From contig CAZSAK010000002.1 of NCBI GenBank assembly GCA_964605155.1, positions 62,001 to 126,000 of the forward strand: DNA of 64,000 nucleotides, written 5' to 3'. Position 1 is the first letter of the stretch, and the number at the start of each line of letters is the position of its first letter. Positions 1-8,182 of this stretch are shown here, one piece after another. The DNA is from CAZSAK01 sp964605155 (GTDB lineage: Bacteria > Pseudomonadota > Gammaproteobacteria > SZUA-140). The translations under genes and the position numbers were made by a program. The notes below the pieces were generated by a model. That model did not search any database, was not told where the DNA came from, and saw only the letters and a program-made list of their open reading frames with translations.

Positions 1-258
1 TCTCTGATGGGCCTGGCGGGCACGCTCGAACTGGTCGGAGGTTTTCTGATCCTCATCGGTCTGTTCACCCGGCCGGTCGCATTCATCCTGTCAGGTGAGA
101 TGGCGTTCGCCTATTTCATGGCCCATGCGCCTCAAGGTTTCTGGCCGGTGCTCAACCACGGCGAACCGGCTGTACTATACTGCTTTATATTTCTCTATCT
201 CGCCGCTGCCGGTGGGGGTATCTGGGCCGTGGACCGCCTGTTAGGCCAACGTCAATAA
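1..258 (+). CDS. DoxX family membrane protein, C-terminal part
   Basis: Only the last 85 codons lie in the window; the frame is open from base 1, so the gene begins upstream. The visible part is hydrophobic, with about three membrane segments and the DoxX-type run 'GTLELVGGFLILIGLFTRP' followed by a helix ending in 'AAAGGGIWAVDRLL'. DoxX proteins are small four-helix inner-membrane proteins, some linked to quinone or thiol redox chemistry; many are uncharacterised. Which subgroup this one belongs to cannot be judged from the fragment. The next gene starts 130 bases downstream. Confidence 0.8.
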   Translation, partial: SLMGLAGTLELVGGFLILIGLFTRPVAFILSGEMAFAYFMAHAPQGFWPVLNHGEPAVLYCFIFLYLAAAGGGIWAVDRLLGQRQ

Positions 259-388
259 GCTTATTTAAACATCCGGAATCGAGTGCTGATCATCGATTTG
301 TATATATAGAATCATCAGCGGGTGCCGAAGACAATGTTTGCCTTAACAATGTAAATTCGAACCTGTCCGCAACGATGGAGAATTCCCA

Positions 389-841
389 ATGGACGCAGAG
401 ATTAAAAAGAAGATTCTGACGCTGCTGGACCAGCACCGAATCATGACGATCGCCACGCTGAGACCGGATGGCTGGCCACAGGCGACCACCGTAGGTTACG
501 TGAATGAGGAGCTCGATCTCTATTTCCTCTGCGGTCTGGACAGTCAGAAGGCGGCGAACATCGCACACGATGACCGGGTATCGTTGACCATCGATCACGA
601 TACACCGGATATGATGGCGATTACCGGATTGTCGATGGCGGCTTATGCCAAACCCGTCGAAGACCGCGCCCAGGCGGAAAAAGTGTTGTGTATGTTGCCG
701 CAAAAGTATCCCGAACCACAAACCGTTCCGATAGAGATGCCAACACCTGATGACATCCGCATATTCCATGTAATTCCCAAAGTCATCTCTGTGCTCGACT
801 ACTCCAAAGGTTTCGGTCACACCGACCTTGTCAACTGCTGA
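389..841 (+). CDS. pyridoxamine 5'-phosphate oxidase-like FMN-binding protein
   Basis: A 150-residue protein with the split-barrel flavin fold signature: an N-terminal helix, then 'MTIATLRPDGWPQATTVGY' (about residues 19-37), a strand giving 'LYFLCGLDSQKAANI' and 'VSLTIDHD'. This is the pattern of the PPOX/general stress protein 26 family, cytoplasmic dimers that bind FMN or F420 and reduce unknown substrates. The length is right for a single-domain member. A GGAG sequence sits just before the ATG. It is not the true PdxH, which is longer and has different phosphate-binding residues. The substrate cannot be inferred. Confidence 0.85.
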   Translation: MDAEIKKKILTLLDQHRIMTIATLRPDGWPQATTVGYVNEELDLYFLCGLDSQKAANIAHDDRVSLTIDHDTPDMMAITGLSMAAYAKPVEDRAQAEKVLCMLPQKYPEPQTVPIEMPTPDDIRIFHVIPKVISVLDYSKGFGHTDLVNC

Positions 842-880
842 TTGAGTGATCCCGGTGTCTGTCTTTTATATATAGACTGA

Positions 881-1294
881 ATGAATCCGGTCATCCAGGA
901 GGAACCTACCGGCTGCGGCATCGCGAGTGTTGCGGCACTCGCCGGGGTCAGTTACAAGAGAGCGAGGGCCGAGGCGAACCGGCTCGGTATCCATGCCGAT
1001 GATCCAAGACTGTGGTCCGACACCGCATGCGTCCGGAAATTGCTGGCAGCATTCGGTATTACGCCATCAAACAAGGAATGCAGGTTTGTTTCGTGGAACA
1101 AACTGCCTGACCTGGCGCTGCTGGCTACAAAATGGCATCTTGAACAAGGCACGCCCTTCTGGCACTGGGTCGTGTTCGTGCGCGAAAATAACGAGGAATT
1201 TATCCTGGATCCGAAGAAGGCTCTTAAGAGTAACAAACGAACTGACTTCGGACGCATAAAACCGAAATGGTTTATCACTATATTCACCCGGTAA
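881..1294 (+). CDS. orphan C39/papain-like cysteine peptidase domain protein
   Basis: A 137-residue soluble protein whose residues line up with the peptidase C39 core: Gln6 (oxyanion hole), Cys12 in 'PTGCGIASVAAL', His95 in 'FWHWVVFV' and Asp110 in 'ILDPK'. In bacteriocin exporters this domain cuts double-glycine leaders and is fused to an ABC transporter. Here there is no signal peptide, no membrane segment, no ABC domain and no precursor peptide gene next door. It could be a stand-alone papain-like hydrolase or an immunity/processing protein. The ATG has no clear ribosome binding site and follows the previous stop by 39 bases. Fold assignment is by motif only. Confidence 0.65.
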   Translation: MNPVIQEEPTGCGIASVAALAGVSYKRARAEANRLGIHADDPRLWSDTACVRKLLAAFGITPSNKECRFVSWNKLPDLALLATKWHLEQGTPFWHWVVFVRENNEEFILDPKKALKSNKRTDFGRIKPKWFITIFTR

Positions 1295-1357
1295 CCGGAA
1301 AAAACTATTGATATTATTGTGTGCTGATTCCGTTTATGTGCTACCGTCATTATTGTC

Positions 1358-2203
1358 ATGGAAACGCTCGTTACGACCGAATGGCTCAGCCAACACCTCG
1401 ACGACCCTGACCTTATTGTGCTCGACTGTACAGTCGTTACGCAACATGACGAAGGCGGCGGCTTTCATAATATCAGTGGGCGTGCCAACTTTGAGGCCGG
1501 CCATATCCCGTCGGCGGGGTTTGCCGACCTCAAGGGCGATCTCTGTGACAGTAACAATCCGATTGAATTTGCCGTACCCACACCCGAACAGTTCTGCGCC
1601 GCGATGGGCGCACTGGGTGTCGACGACGATACGCGGGTAGTCTTGTATGATGCGGACATGTCTGCCTGGGCCGCCCGGGTATGGTGGATGTTACGCTGGG
1701 TCGGATTCGAACGTGCGGCCTTGCTCGACGGTGGATTGAAGGACTGGGTGGATGAAGGACGGCCGCTGTCGACCGAGCCATTCAACCGGTCTGCCAGAAC
1801 GCTCACCCCTGCTCCGAGACCTGAGCTTGTCGCCGACAGGGACGAGGTATGCGCCGCCATCGACGACAACAATGTCCACCTCATCGATGCATTACCGGAA
1901 TACCTCTATCGGGGCGAGCAAACTGTATACGGTCGTCCAGGGCATATCCCTGGAGCAATCAACATTCCCATCTTAAGCCTGTTTGACGAGACGGGTCATT
2001 ACCGGCCGCTCAACGAGCTCGCCAAAATGCATCACGGTGACCACAATGCCCGCAATATCACATATTGCGGTGGCGGGATCGCCGCATCCGCCAATGCCTT
2101 CGTCATGACCCGGCTCGGCTTTACCAATGTCGCCGTCTACACGGCCTCACTCCAGGAATGGGCCGCTGATCCCGCCAACCCAATGGTGTCCGACGTTTCC
2201 TGA
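1358..2203 (+). CDS. two-domain sulfurtransferase (thiosulfate/3-mercaptopyruvate type)
   Basis: A 281-residue tandem rhodanese protein, the usual length for SseA/TST enzymes. The N-terminal domain (about 1-140) keeps 'GHIPSAGFADL' and 'VVLYDAD' but has Asp in place of the active cysteine. The C-terminal domain (about 155-275) carries 'GHIPGAINIP' and the catalytic loop C237-GGGIA. Such enzymes move sulfane sulfur from thiosulfate or 3-mercaptopyruvate to thiols or cyanide in the cytoplasm. The CGGGIA loop differs from the CG(S/T)G(V/I)T of classical mercaptopyruvate enzymes, so the donor is uncertain. The PAP2 gene begins 13 bases after its stop, suggesting co-transcription. Confidence 0.9.
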   Translation: METLVTTEWLSQHLDDPDLIVLDCTVVTQHDEGGGFHNISGRANFEAGHIPSAGFADLKGDLCDSNNPIEFAVPTPEQFCAAMGALGVDDDTRVVLYDADMSAWAARVWWMLRWVGFERAALLDGGLKDWVDEGRPLSTEPFNRSARTLTPAPRPELVADRDEVCAAIDDNNVHLIDALPEYLYRGEQTVYGRPGHIPGAINIPILSLFDETGHYRPLNELAKMHHGDHNARNITYCGGGIAASANAFVMTRLGFTNVAVYTASLQEWAADPANPMVSDVS

Positions 2204-2216
2204 AGATTGCAATACG

Positions 2217-2750
2217 ATGCGATGGCTGCCGGTAGTTTTGTTCCTGACCATGTATGCACACCTGGCATATGCCAAGGGTTATATCGAGAAAAATGGAGAC
2301 GTATTACAGGTCATCATTCCTGCAGTAGGACTGGCCAGCACGATAATTTATGAACAGGGACATGAGGGAACGATACAATTCTCCAAATCATTTATCACGA
2401 CTGGTCTGGTTACCGAAGCCCTCAAGGAAACGATTCAAAAAAGCCGCCCGAACGGAAGTTGCTGCAAATCCTTTCCTTCAGGACATACATCGGCCGCATT
2501 TATGGGAGCGGCATTCATCCAGGAACGTTACGGTTGGACATATGCGATCCCTGCTTATATCGGCGCTACATACGTCGGATACAGCCGGCTTGAGGCTGAC
2601 AAGCATTTCATTGACGACGTCGTTGCCGGCGCACTGATTGGTACACTGAGCAGTTTTTATTTTACCAGTCCCTATGCAAAAGAAGGCATGATCGTTCCCA
2701 TCGCAGAAAAGGATTTCTATGGGGTGGATGTCAGCTGGTATTGGCAATAG
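2217..2750 (+). CDS. PAP2 superfamily phosphatase, secreted or membrane-attached
   Basis: A 177-residue phosphatase of the type 2 phosphatidic-acid family. The ATG at 2217 is chosen over an upstream in-frame one because it lies after the preceding stop and opens a normal signal sequence (residues 1-19, ending AYA). All three family motifs are present: K70-x6-R77P, PSGH at 87-90, and S123-R124 with H130-xxx-D134. The nucleophile is His130. Enzymes of this class remove phosphates from lipids such as phosphatidate, PGP or undecaprenyl diphosphate on the outer face of the membrane. It has fewer membrane segments than PgpB, so a periplasmic soluble form is possible. Confidence 0.88.
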   Translation: MRWLPVVLFLTMYAHLAYAKGYIEKNGDVLQVIIPAVGLASTIIYEQGHEGTIQFSKSFITTGLVTEALKETIQKSRPNGSCCKSFPSGHTSAAFMGAAFIQERYGWTYAIPAYIGATYVGYSRLEADKHFIDDVVAGALIGTLSSFYFTSPYAKEGMIVPIAEKDFYGVDVSWYWQ

Positions 2751-2857
2751 AGGGGCAGGGATAGCATCCATTGTAAATTATCAATTACTTTCCATGTTCC
2801 GCCCTTCAGCTCCAACTGCGCTAATGCCTAAATTGATGACTGCATAAATATAGTACC

Positions 2858-3490
2858 GTGTATATTGCTATCAGCGTCATTGCACTCATTGTTGTTGTCA
2901 CCGTCGGCTGGCGTCTTGCTTCGCGTCGCCATTCTATACCATGTCCCGTGTGGTTACGCTGGCTTGTCGAGATGGATAATCCGTTCACGAGGATCAGCCG
3001 CGCCGCCGTCATCGCCGAACACCTCGATCTTGAACCCGGTATGATCGTGCTCGATTTCGGCTGTGGTCCAGGTCGGGTTACGGTGCCGGTTGCAAGACTT
3101 GTGGGCGATGCCGGCAAGGTGGTCGCCGTCGACATCCAGGAAGGAATGCTTGCCCGGGCGAAACAGAAAGGACAGGCAGCCGGAATGTCAAATATCGAGT
3201 TCGTTCAGTCAGCAGCCGGTGAAGGCAAACTGGACCATGATCGATTTGACCGTGCATTGCTGGTCTCTGTCCTGGGCGAGATACCCGATCGTAAAGCCGC
3301 ACTGGCAGAGATCTTTGATGCCCTCAAGCCGGGAGGCATCCTGTCGGTGACCGAGGTCATCTTCGATCCCCATTTCCAAAGTCGTGCCTTGGTTACCCGG
3401 CTGGCCATCAAGACCGGGTTTCGGGAGCATGCATTCTTCGGTAACCGGATCGCGTATACGTTGAACCTGCAAAAGCCAACCGCCCAATGA
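2858..3490 (+). CDS. class I SAM-dependent methyltransferase with N-terminal membrane anchor
   Basis: A 210-residue protein starting at GTG. Residues 1-17 form one membrane helix, followed by a basic stretch and a Rossmann methyltransferase domain with motif I 'VLDFGCGPGRVTVPVA', the acidic loop 'VVAVDIQEGML' and motif 'LSVTEVIFDP'. The fold is that of the Methyltransf_11/25 group; the substrate cannot be read from the sequence. Similar single-anchor proteins are common near lipid or metal genes. Nothing adjacent points to a pathway. Confidence 0.82.
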   Translation: MYIAISVIALIVVVTVGWRLASRRHSIPCPVWLRWLVEMDNPFTRISRAAVIAEHLDLEPGMIVLDFGCGPGRVTVPVARLVGDAGKVVAVDIQEGMLARAKQKGQAAGMSNIEFVQSAAGEGKLDHDRFDRALLVSVLGEIPDRKAALAEIFDALKPGGILSVTEVIFDPHFQSRALVTRLAIKTGFREHAFFGNRIAYTLNLQKPTAQ

Positions 3491-3664
3491 GGCCCGGTTG
3501 GTAACACTATATGACTAAATGGTTAGAGAAAACCGGTTTGCATAAGCGTACCCTAAGATACCCTGGTTAATTAAGTACATTACTTATAAACCAGCTGGTT
3601 CAACGGATTGGCCATTCCAATCACATCAACCACCTCGACTATTCTCATCCAATGGAGGTGACCT

Positions 3665-4099
3665 ATGAATACTGAAGATACCTATAGTGGAAATTGCTTT
3701 TGCGGGGCCGTTGAGTTCATCGTGACGGGTGATCCGGTCGCTATGGGTTATTGCCACTGCAGTGACTGCCGCCACTGGTCGGCCGGACCGATCAACGCCT
3801 TCACGCTGTGGACTCCCGATGCAGTCAAGGTGACCCGCGGTGCGGACAATATATGCACATACAACAAGACCGAACGAAGTGCACGCAAGTGGTGCGCAAA
3901 CTGTGGGGGTCACCTGTTCACCGAACACCCGTTGTGGAATCTCGTTGATATCTATGCCGCCACGATTCCGGATTATCCGTTCAGGCCCGGAGTGCATGTC
4001 CATTACGGTGAATCGGTCCATCGTATGCAGGACGGGGTGCTGAAACTCAGGGACCTCCCCAGGGAGATGGGTGGTTCTGGTGTCAGCATGCCTGGCTAG
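3665..4099 (+). CDS. GFA/CENP-V family zinc-binding protein
   Basis: A 144-residue protein with the complete cysteine pattern of the GFA (glutathione-dependent formaldehyde-activating, CENP-V-like) fold: C11-x-C13, C30-x-C32-xx-C35, and C77-xx-C80. These bind two zinc ions. The founding member promotes addition of formaldehyde to glutathione, but most homologues have no proven activity, so 'formaldehyde-activating' should not be assumed. A GGAGGTGA sequence lies 5 bases before the ATG. It stands alone, with 174 bases before it and a long gap after. Confidence 0.9.
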   Translation: MNTEDTYSGNCFCGAVEFIVTGDPVAMGYCHCSDCRHWSAGPINAFTLWTPDAVKVTRGADNICTYNKTERSARKWCANCGGHLFTEHPLWNLVDIYAATIPDYPFRPGVHVHYGESVHRMQDGVLKLRDLPREMGGSGVSMPG

Positions 4100-4487
4100 C
4101 TACCACTGTATGACCATCCACTAAACTGGCAGTGCCGAAATGGAAGACCGTCCCACCAGTCATGACATACCGATACAATATCCATCTGTCGTGATTGCAG
4201 ATGATGACATACTGGCATCGATAAACAAGACTACCGACACAGGTGGCAGGTACTCGGTGAACCGATGAAAATACCCGGCGTGAGACCGTGCGTTTCTTTA
4301 GACGATCCCGAGGGCAACCGCCTGAGCATACTGCAACCGTTGCTGCACAGTTAATATCTATCGAAGTGATCATTAGTCTATAGATCTGCGTGCATGAACT
4401 GTTTTACAGGTGTGCCTCGTGAAAACATATGACTACTTTTCGTTACGGTTACAAGTAATACCATTACGCTGATATGTAACCACTGTA
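4100..4487. other. 388-base intergenic stretch, no gene seen
   Basis: This lies between two genes that converge (GFA protein and ZnuB). Open frames here have no family features and atypical composition. The only structure noticed is an inverted repeat GGTTACA/TGTAACC at 4447-4453 and 4475-4481, just beyond the znuB stop. It could form a weak hairpin, but has no run of T on either side. Confidence 0.5.
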
Positions 4488-5303
4488 TCATTGTGTGTTG
4501 CTGCCCGTGTCCAATCTGTTTTGCATAAGCGTTACCGACGCGTTAGAACGTGAGTATTTGGCTAGATATGTGAAGCCGATTCCGAAAAGCGCCAAGGACC
4601 ATACGACTACCGCCCCCGATGGCAGGTCAATTAGGGCTGATAACACTAAACCAAGAGCATAACCAAACAAGCCAATGGTATAACCAATGACCAATCGCCG
4701 TTTGGCAGGAAAAAAACGGCTGGCAAGCGCGGGGATGATTAGGCTTGCAAAAACGAGGTAAACGCCCACCAGTTGCACTGACGCCGTCACAACGATAGCG
4801 AACATTACATAAAACCCAACGGCACCCAGTCTGGTGCGTGCGCTGAACCACAGCGTAAGGATAATCACGGTCAGAATTGTAACTGGGATAAGCTGGGAAA
4901 AACTAACCCACAGAATCTGGCCCACCAACAAGTCCTTGAGATGTTCACCACCGTGCGGATTGTTAGCCAGCAATAACAAACCGGCACAGGCGGCCAATAC
5001 GAACAACACACCGATTAGTGCCTCTTGAATGTCTGGCCACTTTCGTTCGGTAAAGGTTAGAAGCAAGGCACCCAAAAGTGCCGCGCTAACCGCAGCAATC
5101 TGCACGGCATATCCTTGGGGTTCCCAACCCATTGCATCCGCTGCAATCACGCCGAGACCGGCGATCTGGGCGATAGCAAGGTCAATAAACACGATGCCGC
5201 GGGCCAGCACTTGCTGGCCCATCGGTACATGAGTGGCTAGTACAAGCAGACCCGCGCAGAACGCGGGTCCGAGGATGGTTATGTCCAGTGCATCGATACT
5301 CAT
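4488..5303 (-). CDS. znuB: zinc/manganese ABC transporter permease
   Basis: A 271-residue inner-membrane protein of the ABC-3 family with about eight hydrophobic segments. Typical family stretches are 'GIVFIDLAIAQIAGLGV', 'DLLVGQILWVS' and 'LVGVYLVFASLIIPALAS'. It would form the membrane channel for metal delivered by ZnuA. Its start overlaps the znuA stop by four bases (ATGA), so the two are translationally coupled. In known systems an ATPase gene (znuC) lies between or beside these genes; here there is none. The metal could be Zn, Mn or Fe; the Zn label rests on overall resemblance. Confidence 0.88.
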   Translation of the reverse strand: MSIDALDITILGPAFCAGLLVLATHVPMGQQVLARGIVFIDLAIAQIAGLGVIAADAMGWEPQGYAVQIAAVSAALLGALLLTFTERKWPDIQEALIGVLFVLAACAGLLLLANNPHGGEHLKDLLVGQILWVSFSQLIPVTILTVIILTLWFSARTRLGAVGFYVMFAIVVTASVQLVGVYLVFASLIIPALASRFFPAKRRLVIGYTIGLFGYALGLVLSALIDLPSGAVVVWSLALFGIGFTYLAKYSRSNASVTLMQNRLDTGSNTQ

Positions 5304-6202
5304 CTCAGTGCCTCCAGTAACCGCTGTATAGTATCGTCATACAAACCGAACAAGTCTTTTGCCTTGTCCGTCCCGCCCACGGTAAACGGCAGCGTAGCCA
5401 CCGGAATCTTTACCCGGTCGGCGAGCCATTTCGATGCACGATCATTCTGATACGCTGCCCTGATGATCATACGTGCCGGTTCTAGTTTCAGTTGTGTCAG
5501 CACCTCTTCGAGATGGGCTGCGGTTGGCTCAACGCCTGGTTTGGGTTCGAGTTCAGTGACTTCATGCATTCCCAGCCAGGTATAAAGGTAGATCCAGTTT
5601 TTGTGATGGGAAACAACAGCAACCCCCTTGAGTGGAGAGGCCTCCATTTCCCAGTGCTTGATGGCCGCTTCCCAATGTTGTGAAAAATCCTGATAACGAG
5701 TCTGAAAAATAGACGCATTTTGCGGCTCGATTTCGGCCATTCGCTGAACCAGGGCCTCGGCAACATGTGAAATATTACGCGGATCTGTCTGGATATGGGG
5801 ATTACCGCCTGGATGAATATCTCCCTCGGATCGATCGAGACGCGCCGGGACTTCCAGTTTTTTTACATATGTCGCCGCCTCGAAGTAACCGGGCTTGCCC
5901 GGTTGAATCCTATCGTTACCTGATTGCCGCAATACTACCGGTAACCAACCGATCTCCAGTTCAGATCCTGTACATACCACCAAGTCAGCGCGTCGCGCCC
6001 TGGCTAGCAGACTGGGTCGGGCCTGAATATGATGCGGGTCCTGGAATGCGTTGGTAGCTGTATAGACCGAAACGCGATCGCCGCCAAGTTCCTGGGACAG
6101 TGCACCCCATTCCGGTTCACAGGCAAATATGTTGAGCGCGGATGCGGGTACGGAGAAAGCCAGTGTTACCATCACGGATAATGTAATAAACAGTCGTTTC
6201 AT
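5300..6202 (-). CDS. znuA: metal ABC transporter periplasmic binding protein
   Basis: A 300-residue cluster A-I solute-binding protein. Residues 1-22 are a signal peptide ending ASA. Metal-ligand regions expected for the family are seen in 'DPHHIQARPS', 'GNPHIQTDP' and 'VVSHHKNWIYL', with an acidic ligand near the C-terminus. The His/Asp-rich flexible loop found in many ZnuA proteins is missing, so the metal specificity (Zn versus Mn) is open. It follows the beta-barrel gene by 18 bases and is coupled to znuB, making one leftward transcription unit. Confidence 0.9.
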   Translation of the reverse strand: MKRLFITLSVMVTLAFSVPASALNIFACEPEWGALSQELGGDRVSVYTATNAFQDPHHIQARPSLLARARRADLVVCTGSELEIGWLPVVLRQSGNDRIQPGKPGYFEAATYVKKLEVPARLDRSEGDIHPGGNPHIQTDPRNISHVAEALVQRMAEIEPQNASIFQTRYQDFSQHWEAAIKHWEMEASPLKGVAVVSHHKNWIYLYTWLGMHEVTELEPKPGVEPTAAHLEEVLTQLKLEPARMIIRAAYQNDRASKWLADRVKIPVATLPFTVGGTDKAKDLFGLYDDTIQRLLEALR

Positions 6203-6220
6203 GTTGTATCCTCCATAAAA

Positions 6221-7510
6221 TTAATATTGATGAGCGCCGTGAGCGCCGAGACTCATCAGGTACTGGACGAAGATCTCTTTGTCGGTCGCGCTCTCACGTG
6301 CCTTGTCACGTGCGAATTGCAGACGGATACGGCTGAACTCGCTGGGCGAATAGTCAACCATCACACTGTTGCGTTTTGGGTTGTAATCAGAGATCGGCAG
6401 ATTGGCGTTATTTGCACCATAGTCCACCGTGCCGTGATTCAATCTCTCTGTGCGCAGACCTATGCGCCAGTACGGCATAAATTGATACACGCCCTGCAGA
6501 TACCAGCCGGATTGTTTGGCATCGTATGATGCAGTGTTGGTGAGACCCAATGCACCGTCGGAATCGTAGGTCACGTCTCCGTCCTCGTGCCGTCGCAGGT
6601 ATTCCATCTGCAGTTTTAAATTCGTGTAGTAAGGATTGCCGTTGGGGGCGTATTTCCAAACACCGTCGATAATGTATAACCGGCTGTGACCGCTGAAGCT
6701 ATTAACCGCTTCATTGTCGGCAAGGTCGACGATGGTGAATTCACGATCCTGCGGCGAGGTCTTGATGAACGATAATCCAGCGCGCCAGCTATTGCTGAAA
6801 CCGATATCACCGCCGACGTGCGCAAACAAAGTACCTGCTCCTGCCCCGTTTTTATCCCGATCACTGCCGGGGAAAGCCGCGCCACGACCAAGCTCACCGC
6901 CAATTTCCAGAAATGAGTCCGTTGGAGCCAGCCATTTGAGCTGTACACCATCATCGTCATACTGTGATCCGAACATCGCCTGATAGACGAGTGGCGCATC
7001 AACGAAGTCCCACACATGGGAATGCTGGGCATTGAGATAGCCGATGGCAGAAAAAAACCGTCCAGCCTTGATGGCAAACCCTTTGGGCAGTGCAATGGTC
7101 TGAATGAAGGCCTCCTCCACTTCCGCCTCGTTCTCTGGGGTCAGCGCCAGATTCATACCGCCATAAAAATATGGATCGATATTCGCGTAAATGCCGAATT
7201 CGCTTTCGGCCAGGCTGAATCCGCGTTTGCCAGGACCAACTTCTGAATCTTCCGGTACTGGAAAACCGCTGATCTCAAATCCTTCGGGATCCTGTGAAAG
7301 ATTGGTATAGATACCTTCAAGTATCAGCGATACCGCGGGATTGAAACTGCTCATTGACTCCGATGGCGCTATGGTGGGCGTGGTTTCAAGGCGATCAAGC
7401 CGTTGTTCGATGTCCTGCAGGCGTTGATCGGCATCATCAGTGGCATAGGCGCCCATCGGCGTAGCAGCGAGAGCAGTTGTAATCGCTACGATTGATATTC
7501 GACGAACCAT
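6221..7510 (-). CDS. outer-membrane beta-barrel protein of the zinc operon
   Basis: A 429-residue exported protein: signal peptide 1-23 (ending AYA), a short coiled coil 'QRLQDIEQRLDRLE' as in trimeric porins, then amphipathic strands to the end. It has runs such as 'YFYGGMNLALTPEN' and 'KAGRFFSAIGYLNAQHSHVWDF' typical of a family often found beside ZnuA genes. It has no TonB box or plug domain. Its position directly before znuA suggests passive entry of the metal, or of a metal complex, across the outer membrane. The C-terminus ends HGAHQY rather than in the usual aromatic residue after a strand. Role inferred from context. Confidence 0.8.
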   Translation of the reverse strand: MVRRISIVAITTALAATPMGAYATDDADQRLQDIEQRLDRLETTPTIAPSESMSSFNPAVSLILEGIYTNLSQDPEGFEISGFPVPEDSEVGPGKRGFSLAESEFGIYANIDPYFYGGMNLALTPENEAEVEEAFIQTIALPKGFAIKAGRFFSAIGYLNAQHSHVWDFVDAPLVYQAMFGSQYDDDGVQLKWLAPTDSFLEIGGELGRGAAFPGSDRDKNGAGAGTLFAHVGGDIGFSNSWRAGLSFIKTSPQDREFTIVDLADNEAVNSFSGHSRLYIIDGVWKYAPNGNPYYTNLKLQMEYLRRHEDGDVTYDSDGALGLTNTASYDAKQSGWYLQGVYQFMPYWRIGLRTERLNHGTVDYGANNANLPISDYNPKRNSVMVDYSPSEFSRIRLQFARDKARESATDKEIFVQYLMSLGAHGAHQY

Positions 7511-7597
7511 AGGTAAATCCTCCGTAATATTAAAAAACCGGAACTACAAACCCGTTTAATCACAACACACTCACCAATGAGCGCACGCAATGACGTA

Positions 7598-7613
7598 TGC
7601 ATCATGTGATGCA
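7598..7613. repeat. perfect inverted repeat in leader of the beta-barrel gene
   Basis: TGCATCA and TGATGCA are separated by two bases. The site lies 87 bases upstream of the beta-barrel start and 22 bases after the stop of the small upstream gene. It could be an operator or a small RNA hairpin that sets relative expression within the operon. It does not match the Zur consensus. Confidence 0.4.
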
Positions 7614-7635
7614 GTGTTATTCGATTAAACAGTTA

Positions 7636-7941
7636 TTAAACGGAGAGATTGAAAGGGGGAGCGCGTGGATTATAGGCAATGCCTGGCTGTTGACTATTTC
7701 TATTGGTACTTCTAGAAACATAGACATCATCGGCAACGGAAGGAATAAATACTGGAGAATGCGCCAGTACGGCATTTCCGAATTGATGAGCAGCATCACA
7801 CAGAAAACAGGCCGTCTCTTGGGCTTGAGAGAGATGGTGTTCTACCTCATGCACCAATAATCCCGTTTCGCACAATAGCAAGCCAATTGCAAACGAGAGT
7901 ATGTAGAGGCGTTTGGTTAACTTGCGTTGCAATCTATTCAT
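7636..7941 (-). CDS. small membrane protein with HExxH and CxxC, first gene of metal operon
   Basis: A 101-residue protein: basic N-terminus, one hydrophobic helix at 12-30, then 'HEVEHH' (31-36) and C45-xx-C48 in 'ACFLCDAAHQFGNA'. The clustered His and Cys suggest metal binding and recall DUF2946-like small proteins found near copper and zinc genes. The string H31-E-V-E-H35 fits HExxH, but the protein is too short for a usual metalloprotease. An overlapping plus-strand frame at 7597-7860 has no such features and is judged a shadow. It precedes the beta-barrel gene by 125 bases on the same strand. Function unknown; perhaps a metal chaperone or sensor in the periplasm. Confidence 0.65.
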   Translation of the reverse strand: MNRLQRKLTKRLYILSFAIGLLLCETGLLVHEVEHHLSQAQETACFLCDAAHQFGNAVLAHSPVFIPSVADDVYVSRSTNRNSQQPGIAYNPRAPPFNLSV

Positions 7942-8182
7942 TTGTGTGTCGATGCAAGGAACGGCTATTTTGATATATACTGCTTGTACATACGAGCAAT
8001 ACGGTACGCTATCATATGGATTTTGCGAAACGCAAGCATATTATATTGGTACCTCAATGATCCCTTCCCATCATTCAAGATGACGTCGTCACAGTTACAA
8101 TTACACTTATGCATGATCATACGTTCGTTATAATAGCCGTATGAATACGGATTACCCTTCAGGCGATTACTGTTAAACACCT

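Noticed and set aside
290..820. 176-residue minus-strand frame opposite the FMN-binding protein
   Set aside because: The plus-strand protein has clear family motifs; this one has none.
4083..4373. 96-residue minus-strand frame in the znuB-GFA gap
   Set aside because: No family resemblance, no ribosome binding site, and it overlaps the GFA gene end.
7597..7860. 87-residue plus-strand frame opposite the small HExxH protein
   Set aside because: No signal or motif. The minus-strand frame has a membrane helix, His/Cys cluster and operon context.
8129..8134. TATAAT with GTTATAATA, looked at as a Zur half-site
   Set aside because: Only half of the palindrome fits; more likely a plain -10 box for the TrkA_C gene.
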